Below are positions 11,801-23,800 of a stretch of DNA of 64,000 nt, in pieces. The stretch comes from Pterobdella sp. o SKG-2022. Lineage: Eukaryota; Annelida; Clitellata; Hirudinida; Piscicolidae. Within the stretch, counting starts at the first letter, position 1. Each line of letters begins with the position of its first letter. The notes beneath the pieces were generated by a model, which worked only from the letters and a program-made list of their open reading frames with translations, was not told the DNA's origin and made no database searches. The stretch is from contig OZ038320.1 in assembly GCA_964035795.1 (NCBI GenBank), forward strand, positions 12,599,076-12,663,075. Direction: 5' to 3'. A program made the translations under genes and the position numbers.

Positions 11801-14800
11801 TCTTCTTCTTCTTCTTCTTCTTCTTCTTCTTCTTCTTCTTCTTCTTCTTCTTCTTCTTCTTCTTCTTCTTCTTCTTCTTCTTCTTCTTCTTCTTCTTCTT
11901 CTTCTTCTTCTTCTTCTTCTTCTTCTTCTTCTTCTTCTTCTTCTTCTTCTTCTTCTTCTTCTTCTTCTTCTTCTTCTTCTTCTTCTTCTTCTTCTTCTTC
12001 ATCTACTCATGGATATGATGCTGGATAGTGGTTTGAGTTGTAGCTGCAATAATGCTTTCTTGTATCCTTTCTTGGTGACTATTCTGAGAATTTGTTTGTC
12101 TTGTTGAATTAGTCGCTCTTTGATGTCTTCCGTCATCGCCCAAGTTTCTACGGCATACAACAATACCGATCACACATAGCTCTCATATACTTGTTTTCCT
12201 CTTGACATAATTGTAGCACTGAGGTCTCCGCCTGGGTCGTAGACATTTCCAAGGTATGTGAACGTGCTGGTTTTTTCAATTCCTGTAATGCGGTTGATTT
12301 GGTTGTTTGTACTTGGTGGTTGTAGCCAAATAACACATACAAACGTTCAAGAATTTTCTATTGTTATTTTTTTGAGCTTATTGCACCTGGAGTGTGTCTA
12401 ATCTTGACATTTGTCGTATCTAAGGGAGTTTCATCCAACACTCTTGCCACAAACAGAACACGGAAAACGACCATTCAACAATTGGTGAGTGTTTGTCAGA
12501 AAAATTACTTTCAGCATATTTGGTTTTTTCTGGATTTACTTTTAATCCATGTATTTCAAGGGTTATCTGTCATTCTTTTGATCTTTTGGTAGCTGCATTG
12601 ATATATCCGGCCATGATAAGTAGATCATTTGCGTACAGAACCTTTTTTGTGCATTCATCGTTTCCAAGCTCATCACGAATGGCTTGCATGACTATGATGA
12701 ATAAGAGGGAGCTTAGGATTGAGCCTTGATGTACCCCTGTCGTTGTTTCAATCTGCTTACTAAGCTGACCATTAATTTTGAAAAGCTTAGACTTATGTCA
12801 TAAGTGCACTGTATTGCTTGTACAAGCCATTCCGGCACATTCAGATGCCTTAATGCCCACCAGACAGCGTTGCGTGGAAAAGTATCAAAAGCTTTTTCTA
12901 GGTCAACAAATAAACACACCATTGATTTTTTGACTCTTCTGTGTTTTTCCATCGTTTGTCTGAGAGAAAAATTGGAGTCGTTGGTTGATCTTCCCGGCAT
13001 GAAGCCTCGTTGTGTTGCATCAATACTTTCTTCCACAAAGAGTCTGAGTTTCTGTGCTGTTACATGTTCAAATATTTTGAAACTGTGCTCTAATATCTCT
13101 AGTTCTCTGTATTTGTTTGAAAGTAGTATGTCTTTTGCGTTTATATATGCAACAAATAAGGGATTTCGTCCAATCAGCAGGAGTTTTTCGCATGTAAACA
13201 ATTTTATTTATAAGCCTGGTGAAAAGATCAGTAACAATCTCTCCTCCAGCTTTGATTTTTTCAGCTGTGGTTTTGGAAAGCCCACTAGAATTTTTATATT
13301 TCAGTTGCTTGATGGCTTTGACTATTTCTATTCTTTTTATGTTTGGAGCCGGTCCGGTTATTGGTAGTGTTGATAAAGTTTGTGTATTTTTTTTCCTTTT
13401 TTAAGTAGGTTTAGGTAATACTGACGCCACACTTCTAATTTTTCATCTGTGCTGAAAACAAGTTTTCCACTTGTATTTTTAATGGCTTGAGGGTTTTGAA
13501 CGTTTTCTTTTTCGAATTTGATTTTTTTAATATATTCAAATATTTCTTCTGGCTTTTTGTATTGGTTAAGCATGTTTGACATGTGCTGTTTTTTGACATG
13601 GTACACTTCATGTTTTGCCTTCTTTTTCTTAACTATGTATTCTTCGTGAGACTTCAAACCTGTTTTCCATGCTTTGTATGCCCTTCTCTTTTCTTTAATC
13701 GTCTCATCAACTTGTTCCGTCCAGCATTCAGCGCCTTTGTCCAGAAATTCGTGTCCTTTAGTTTCACCGCATACCACTTTTGCTGCATTATGTAGGCCTT
13801 CTTTTATTACACTCCACATGGTTTCCACGTCAGCATTCATAGCATCAATGTTTATCTTGCTTTGGATTTCTTGTTGGAGCTCTTTCATTTTTGTAACTTC
13901 ACGGAGTTTCCAGGTCTTGAGGCGTGGCTCCCGTGCTATTTTGTTAGTTTTCTTGCATCCAAGCGTTAAATCGCATACAAGTAATTTATGCTGTGTGAAA
14001 CAATCTTCACTTGGAATCATTTTAGCATTGCTTATGTCCTTGAAGTGTTTTTTTGGATAATATAAAATAAAATAATTACTTCAATTCAAAATTTATTGCT
14101 AAAAGAGTTCGGTGGTTTCAATTTAACCTAACTCGTATCCTTCTAATTGGTAGTATGTGGCACAATTGTAAATTTTCATTATTGACAGATAGATAAGTTT
14201 TTATTGTTATTAAGAAAACTTGAATAACTTTTATTGATTTAAGAAGATATTTAAACTTATTATGTATTCAAAAGGAAATTCAGCACTGGCATTGTCCCTT
14301 CTCAAGCACTGCATCCAGCACCAGCCATCCTTATCCTCCCTCCATTTGCTAATGGCCCAAGTCTGATTACTCAATTCATTGTCTAAAAAAACAATTAAAA
14401 AATTCATGTGAATTTGAAGCCGTCTAAAAATGCATTGTTACATATAACAAAATTTTAAAAAAATTAAAATTTAGAACTTTATTGGATGTATAGAATATCA
14501 TCCAACCCAATAAAACTTTTTTATATGTTGTTAACAGTTATGAATCACCTTCAGATATACTTGTATGATAAAAACTACAAACAAGCCGAACAAGCCCTCA
14601 GTGTTGCATTAAGCCATGACTTCAAGGTGGTTGGTTCAAATATTCAAGGATGCATAACTTTTTCAGAGTTTTGTATCAATAAAATTGCTTCTTAGCTGAT
14701 AAATATAAATTGATTTATTAAAACTCATATTCACAAAAACTTTGAAAGGTAAAAGAGCAGCCAGTGTATAAGCTGGTATTGGCTGGAGTAATGGCTCAAG

Positions 14801-17800
14801 AAGGAGAATTAGATTCAGCTATTCAAACTCTCAAAGAGGCCCTGGAAGAACACCCGTCTCAAGGTTGTTTCAACTCATACTCCATTCATAACCTAAAATC
14901 AATTTGAGCACACCATTAAAAATCGTTTTGTATCCAGAAGAATTGAGTGGTAAAATTACTTGAGCCTGCTTAGTATTTTAACTTTTCAAATTTATCACTC
15001 GCATTTTGCGTTTTACTTTGCATTGAGATGCTTTTTGAACATAGTTACGGCGATGTTTTATTTTCATATTTTCAAGTGATTAAATGATTTTAATAATGAA
15101 TAATTATATTTGAAGGAGATACAACTGATGAAAGATTTTTGATGTACATGTTGCTAGTGGAAATTTTGACAAAAAAAGGAGATTTAGTGAGTTAATTTTT
15201 TATATTACGTTCCAAATGAAGTGCTATCTATTAGTAGTCGATTTTTTTGAATGATAGAGATAAAAGTTATTTATGCTACACCCACATCAACAAGGGTGAA
15301 GCTAGTAAAGTGCTAGAAGCTGCTTCAAGTGAATATAAAGACAAGCAAAAGATGGAAAGTTTGTTGGTGGAAGCAAAAATAGAACTGATGGTGAGTAAAG
15401 GCATGGTGGATGAAGTATTCAAAATGCTTAAAAGTATCAACGCCGATCAAGACATGTATCTGCAGGTGAATTCTATCATGTGTGATGTATACTGAAAAAT
15501 TCGGATTTTTTTAATATAATTCCAAAAAAAAATACGAATTGAATTCAAGATTGTAGCTTATTCTTCATTCAATAAAGAGGATGGCCCAGATTTATTTGGA
15601 ACAAAAGAATGATCCTCAGATGTATATTCAATGCTACAAGTTCAAATATTTCATTTCATGCAAAAGTTCAATTACTAAATTTGAAATCGTTATGCAACTT
15701 AAAAATTTTATATTACTTTAATTGTATTCTTTATTGATTTAGTTTCAAGTTGTATCGAATTATTAATCTTCAGAGACTTGTACGCAAAGAAGCCTTCTAG
15801 ACAAACGGGGATACTACTGGGCGATGCTTACATGAACATTCAAATGGTTCACATCATATATGATATTGAAAACTAGTTTACAATTTATTATTATTATTTA
15901 TTCTTCTTTGTGGTTTAAAAATTTTTTAATATATGGAAAAACCTTAAAAGCCTGAAAAAGCCATTGAAGCTTATGAAGAAGCGATGAAAAAAAATTCCAA
16001 AGATTATCATTTGGCACATAAGATTGGGGAAGCTCTTGTCAGAACACATCAATACGGCAAGGTTGGTCGTGTGAAAGGTATCAAATGGTTGAAATAATAA
16101 CTGAAAGCGGTAATATTTTGATAATATTTGGTTATACTGCTGTACGTGTCCTAGTAATTGAGGTTTTAAAAAGTCAGTATTCATCAAAAGATTAAGCTTT
16201 AAATTGTTTCAAATTTTCGAAAGAATATATTTAATTTTGAAATCTTGCAGGCAGTGTTGTATTATGAATGCGCGTTAAAACAGAAGGAAAAACATTTCTT
16301 AAGGTTTGGTTGAATTTACATTCAATCAATTTCAATATATAAAACAAAAGTGGTATTAAATGGATTTTTAATTATCGATTTCCAATTATACCGATTTTCT
16401 TTAATCCTAGGTACGACCTAGCACGTTTGTTAATTTTGTTGAACCAGAGAGAAAAGGCGGAGAAAATTTTAAGGCAGTTTGTGGATGCCAGAGATCTTGG
16501 TTAGAATATAAAGATATGACTTTTCAGAGACATTTTAATGTATTTTCAATAATGAAGTTTTTGAAATTTTTACGTCAAAAATAGATTTTTTAAATTAATT
16601 TATTTGAAGCAAAAAAGGCTATAATTTCCCATAAGTTTATTCTTATCACAAAACGTTTGCTATATAGTATTTATTGAACATTGAAATGTACTTCAATCCA
16701 TCTTGTAATATTGAGTAAAATAGTTATTAAACAGAACTTTGAATTTTTGTGCATAATCAGATGAAAACACTGAAACTGTGATACAATTATCAAAGTGCAG
16801 TCATTTAATGGGAGAAATAAAAAAAGGTGACGAACAAATAGAGTGGTTAGAAAAGGCGAAATCCTTACAAGAAAGGTGACTACAAATAAAGTAAAAACTG
16901 AATATGGTTGTTCAGTATTAATAGTTAAAATTTTTTTTTCAATAAGAGTGATGTGATCTTTTTCGTTTTCAATTATGAATGATGAAAAAGTAGATAAATT
17001 TGACAGAGTACTAATGAGGTTTGGTGTGAACAGACTCGAGGAAGTGATGAAGCACACAAAATTTGCCGCCAAGTATTTAAACTTTGTTTAGTTCGTTTCA
17101 TAATTCAACAAATTTTCAAATATATTCACAATTATAATAATATTTACGAAAATAAATCCTAAAGGACATAGAATGTCAAAAAACTTTGAACTATTTGTTT
17201 GGTGTGTATGTTTTGTAAGATTTCAATGAACACAATTCTGAAAGAGTAATCCAACAATGATCAAAAGTACACCAGTTATAGGGTTTATTTTTGTTCCTAC
17301 AGAATAAATTCTGACCTGGCAGCATTACATGTGTCTCGAAGGAACAACAACAACGCAGCGATGTGTCTCAAAGAGGCGGTTCGTCTAGATCCTGAGGAAG
17401 CTAAGGTGTTTGGCAGGGTGCAGACATTTTGTATCCAACTTTGTCTAATGGAATTCATATAGCGTAATTTTTCATATCGTTGGAAACACTTGTTAAAAAT
17501 TAACTATAACAAACACTTTTGTGAATCAGATATAAACTATTGGTCCAACAAAGGGTCAAACCCAACATAAATAATTGATTTAAATGGGTAAAGTAATAAA
17601 AATTATATATATGAAAAACAAAAAAGTTAAGTTTCTTTTCATTTCGTAGCTGAGTTTTGAAAGCAATAATTTTTGCATGTGAAATTAAATTTTTTTTTTT
17701 TTTTTCAATTCATTTTTGGGCAAGAGTTGTTTTCACATTCTTTGCAGTATCATTTAGACCTGGGGATGTGTTTGTTGATGTCATCTCACCCTGATGAATG

Positions 17801-20800
17801 TCAGAACATCTGCCACAGTCTTATCCAAAGCGGTAAAGATGTAGAATCGGCCACGCTAGTTAGTCTGTCCTCTCGTTTTGAAACATTTTATAGAAGCAGA
17901 TTTTTAGTGTTGAAATTTAAGCGAACTTAGCAGCCAATAAAGTTTTGTTTTTTAAAAATGCATCTGAATAATAATTCTTCAAAAATATAAAATTATTTAT
18001 TTTTTGAGATAGTCATTATTGAAAAATTAAGATTAATTTTTTTCAGTTGTTGTGTGAAGTGTTATTAAGAAATAATGAAGAGGAAGAAGCTATGATTTTA
18101 ATAAAAAAGTTATTTAATGAAAGAAAATGTGAGTTAAAGTCATAAATTTCAGCATGAATAAACTATAAGATTGTTAAATTATGAGAAAATTGTGACTTAA
18201 TTGCAAAACTGAGCTTCAAATGTATATCAGTGAAAAAACTAATAAATACTTTTTTCTTAAAGCGTACCTAATTGAAAATAGTTTTAAATACTCTTTCAAT
18301 ACTTTTTTTCGAAATTTAAAATGTAATATATTATGAATCAAAATGAAACCAAATAAACCCAACTTTAATTAGCTTAAATTTCAATTCTAGATTCCACACT
18401 TTCCAGGTACTTTTGAGCTGTTGTCCAAAGCGATTGACTTGATGAAAAGAGCACGACGCTTAGATGAGAGTCAAGAGCTTTTAAAAAAGCTTGCATCAGT
18501 CACTCCTAATTACACTTTGAACCCTGGCTACAACTTTTGCAAAGGAATCATTTACTGGTAAGTTTCAAAAAGTTCAAATACTAATTTGGCAAAAAGCGTG
18601 GTTTATTTTCAGGCATGGTGGTGATATAAAGGAAGCCCTGGACCATTTGAACGTAGCCAGAAAGAGTGTGGGGTGGAGTCAAGCTGCCTTAAGAACCATG
18701 GTGGATATATGTTCCAATCCAGAAAATGATACTATTGGCGGCAATGTTTTCACCAAAGAAAAAGATGGGCGAGTTTTTAAATTATTTTATAAAATACTTT
18801 TCGGATCACAATAAATATACCACTTTTTGTCTTCAATATGAGAGTATTTAAAAAATGATGTATTTTCCACATTTTGACAACAATAGGGAAAATTTGACTT
18901 TTTAGAGACATCTTAATGTGCTTTTAAGAAATATCAATAAACATTAACTTAGATATTGAGAAAAATCTTAGTACATTTATTAGCAAAAAAAGCTAGAATT
19001 TCGGTAAGTATAGCCTTACCATAATATTAATTATTAATTAAGGCTTTAATTATGATTCATAGAACAAATTGTTGATATTTTTATGAAGGGAGTACCTGAA
19101 GAAAAGAAGAATGGGTCTGCAAACTGCTGAGCAACTTCTCAGGGTCCAATTGATTAATTTATTCGGAACTTGATAGTTTTGAAAAATATTCATGAAAGAT
19201 TCGTGAATTAAATTTGTATGATATTTTAATTAATTTTCCTTGAAGGATTTGAAATCATCTGGTGAAGATTATGATTATTTATTGAGCAAGCTCTTGATCA
19301 AGGTGATGATGTCTCCAAGAGATGATGATGTTGTCAACTCCGTTTTGAATGAAATTTTAGAGATCTTGAAAACAGACGTTAGTACAAGTCTAGTTGAAAT
19401 TAACAATGAATTGGTCTTTTATTATAGTCGTTTAAAAGATTAAGGTTTCAAACACGATAATTAACAAAAATATGAATCAGGTTTGTAAACTAGAATATGA
19501 ATTAAATGGTTGGAAATAAAAATTTGCACAAAACAGAGTGAGATCGTGGCCTGTATGTATGGGGGTGCTGTGTGTTATTGCTTGTTGAAACAAACCTCCA
19601 AAGCTAAATCAATATTGAAAAAACTTCACAAAATGGAATGGAATTTACAGGTTAGCATGCAAAATAGGTATTAGTTTATTAAAAAAAACTAAAAAACTTA
19701 TAAGAGTTTAAAAAATGTGAAATTTTCTTTAATCTTTTATTTATTATTTTTTTAATAAATTATTAAAGAATTAAATAGTCGAATATTTTTCTACAATCAC
19801 AGTTGAATTTCAATTTCCGATATTGAAGCTCAATTGTTTTAAAAAATTCCAATACTTTTACAAACCTTGAAATAAAAATCTATTGTAAGGACGCATATTA
19901 CTTGGAAAAGGCATGGTTGCTGCAAGTTGATCTGCTTGTTCAAGTATAACTTTTCAAAACTTTGCTCATTTAATACACCAGCAATTTTTTATGCTATTTA
20001 ATATTTTAGAAAGACAACTATGATTCGGCTATGAGCATTCTGGATAAATGCCTCTATTATAATAAAGTATGTTTAATTTAGTTTTTTAGAAACATCGTAT
20101 GTTCTTTTGTAAAATTGAATTTTACCAGTAAAATTAAATTAATGAGGGTTTATAAAAACACGTAGAAAAATTTTTATTTAGCTAAAATTTTCAACAAGTA
20201 AAACCTTGTCATAATTTCTTAGCAAAGTTATAGAGAAAAGTAGAGAATTTAAATGGAAAAACCGTAGATGTGAAAATTTTTAATGATTTAATTATGTAAT
20301 TCCATCTCCTTTTGTGAAGTTTGGCCTTCTCAATCCCCGTTCCACTCGCAACAAATCCACTCTTATCCTGGACGCGATCTCCACTCACTGTTTCGATATC
20401 CTTGCATTGACTGAAACGTGGATCCCGGAAGATGCTGACAATGTCACAAAATACGACATTGTTCCCCCAGGTTACCATGTTCTACATTCTCATCGTTCTA
20501 GTGGAAAGCACGGTGGTGGTATTTCTTTGATTTCCTCCAACTCCGTTAAACTGACACTTGTAAAATCTGAAATACACTCTTCCTTTGAAGCATTAACTGC
20601 CCAAGCCTCTTTCCTAACACGTTCCTTAACCATTTCTGTTATTTACCGCCCTCCTAACTCAAGTAATTTTATTCGTGAACTCACAGCTCATCTTTATTTT
20701 CTTTCTTCGACATTCAATCATTTCATAATGGCTGGAGATTTTAATACCCCTAATTGTCATCATCTTGATAATCCCCTTAATATTCTTTTGCGAGAGCACG

Positions 20801-23800
20801 GTTTGACGCAGCATATTAACTTTCCAACTCACAGGCTTGGCAATACTCTCGATCTTGTTATCACACTGGCTTCTCTCTCTCATCCTATTTCTGACCCTGT
20901 CAGCGAAATTTTTGAATCTGATCATTTCCTTTTTTCGTGCCGTCTTAACCTCGTACGGCCCCACCTTTCACCTCATCGTGTCACTTCTCGGTCTTTCAGG
21001 AATCTCAACTTGGCCGGCTTTGGAAAGGATGTCAATTTTATAAGCGATTTACTTATTAATTCTCCAATCTCTGAGGTTGATGACTTTGTTAGTTCCATGG
21101 ACAAATTGTTTCTTTCGCTGATGAATACTCATGCTCCTTTACGCAGTCATACTTTTCGCCCCAGCTTGCATTCACACTTTCATCTGTCTGAAAATGCTCT
21201 TTCTGCCAAACGCCGAAGAAGGAAAATCGAGAGACAGATATCCAGTCTCCGAAAGCTTTGTGTGCAAGTCCCCGATGATCTTTTACAGGAATTCCGTATT
21301 TCACGTAAACTCGCCCGCGCCGCCATTAACAAGTCACGTGCTGATTATCTTAATCTATCGCTATCTTCAGCGACACCTAACTCCAAAGCCTTTTGGAAAA
21401 CGGCGAACTCTATACTTCACAGGTCTCCTCCACTTCCTCCACGGACTTCTGCGGAATATGATCTTTTTGTTGAAAACTTTAGCGCTTTTTTCAAGACTAA
21501 GATTGAGTTGATTCATAGCTCGTTACCGATCACTAATCTTCCCCGTCAGCCCTCCTTAACTGACAGTGATCAATCAAATCTCTCATTTTTCTCACCTCCT
21601 AGTGTTGACGAAATCATCAAATTGATCAATTCTCTCTCAAATAAATCCTCACCTTTAGATATAATCCATGTTTTCCTGCTGAAGCAGTTTTCCGGCATCT
21701 TCGCCTCCATTATATGCAAACTTTCGGCTCTTTCCTTTTCACAGGGTATTTTTCCAACTTCATTCAAAACGGCGCAGATAACCCCTTTACTGAAAAAATA
21801 TAATCTAGACCCCATGCAACCATCCAATTATCGTCCAATTTCAAACCTCAGCACCATCTCAAAGATCTTAGAAAGGGTTGTTCTCAAGGGATTATCCTCT
21901 CATGTTTCTGTACTGCGTAACTTCAACCTTTTCCAGTCGGCGTATCGCTCACATCACTCAACGGAAACTGCGCTTTTGTACATCACTGACAGCTTCCGCA
22001 ATATCTGTGCTACCGGGTCTGCGGCCGTCTTAGTGTCTTTAGATATTTCAGCAGCTTTTGACACCATTAATCATCCAAATATGCTGCATATCCTTGAAGT
22101 CTACTTTCACATTTCTGGCATTGCTTTATCCTGGTTTCAGTCCTATCTTTCCGAACGCAAGCAATTTGTTAAGATAAGCTGCTCTTCTTCTACCCCTGTC
22201 TCCCTTCGTTTTGGTGTTCCTCAAGGTTCTGTTCTTGGGCCCATACTCTTTTGTCTTTATACTTCTCCTATTAGCGAGATCATACAGAAGCACGACGTTC
22301 TATATCATCAGTTTGCTGATGATATTACCCTCTTTACAGGCGCCTCCTACCTTGATCCTCATCCCAGCCTCACTAAGATATCTGAATGCATCACTGAGCT
22401 CAATCTTTGGTTTTCTAACAATCACCTCATGTTGAATCCTAACAAAAGCGAAGTGATGTTTGTCGGCAGTCCCATACTCCTTTCCAAATCCAATCTTCCC
22501 ACTGAAGTAATCTTTGACGGCACTACTCTTTCCGTAACGTCCAAACTGAAGATACTAGGTGTAACTCTTGATTCTAGACTCAACTTTACACACTTTGTCT
22601 CTCAGATCATACAATCATCCAACTTTCATCTCCATGCGATCAGACAGGCACGCAAGTTCCTACCCTCTGACACTGCCGTTGCTCTGATCATCTCTTTAGT
22701 TCTTTCAAGGATTGATTACTGTAACTCTCTTCTTTGTCGACTCCCGAACTGTCTTATTTCTAAGTTGCAATCTCTCCAAAATCGCGCTGCTAAAACCGCT
22801 CTTCAAGCCGACTACTATTCTTCATCTCACACCTGTCTTGATCGCCTCCATTGGCTGCCGGTCGTACTAAGAGCCCAGTTCAAGTTGCTATGGCTCACGG
22901 CTAACATCTTATATTTTAATCAGCTGGCTTATTTATATGACCGTCTTTCCATTAGACAGACTCCTGAGTCTCTCAGGTCTTCCAACTCTGGTTTATGCCT
23001 ACATCAGCCTGTCTCTTCTAAACCTTTCTTACATCGCTCCTTCTCGCATATTGCCCCTCACTTATGGAACTCTTTTCCACTTAATGTCCGTCTTTCACCT
23101 TCTCTTAAAATTTTTCGCAAGCGTTTAAAAACGCATCTTTATAGCCAAATTTCTTTCTCATAGCCCTTCTGATTAGAACAGCGCCTCTGCAGCAAACCTA
23201 GTTTGCAAACTGTGCGCCCTACAAATAAAAATAATAATAATATTGTTTTTTTTTATGAGATCTATTTTGAAGCATTTATAAATGGCGCAATTAGTGTTTG
23301 ATGTTATAACTTGGAGCTTAACTCCTGCTCCCCTTTTGTATCATTTGCATTTCTTTAATAGTGGGTCTCAGCCTTTTTCATACCTATGGTTTTCCGGTTA
23401 AATTCTCTACTTTTTTCTACAACTTTGCCAATGAATTATGTTTTTTTTTTAAATAATATGGATATGTTGAACACAGTTTTAAATTGTGATTCAGTTTAAG
23501 AATATTCTTTTCCAATGAAATTACAATATCGAATATATTCTAAAAATCTTTGTGCATTCAATAAAATATAAACTACTAGTTGAAGAATTTTTCAAAAATC
23601 ATGCATTAGTTTTTGAAGAAAATTATTTTAAATAAAAGTAATAAATACCTTTCGCTGCTCATGTTGAAAATCAACTTTTCGAAGTTTAAAATAGTGATAA
23701 GTGGTTTAATATTGGAATTAAAGTAAATTCATTCAGACCTATGCAAAATTTTCCGTCAAAAAGCTTGGTCTAACTCACTAATATGTTCAAATTTTAAATG

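Noticed and set aside
10670..12028. 452-codon poly-serine frame (and 413-codon poly-lysine frame on the other strand)
   Set aside because: They are translations of the TTC/GAA microsatellite. The N-terminal part of the plus frame overlaps IFT139 exon 14 in a different frame.
12804..13367. Plus-strand 187-codon frame
   Set aside because: Antisense to the LINE RT region ([14 protein letters not shown] on the minus strand).
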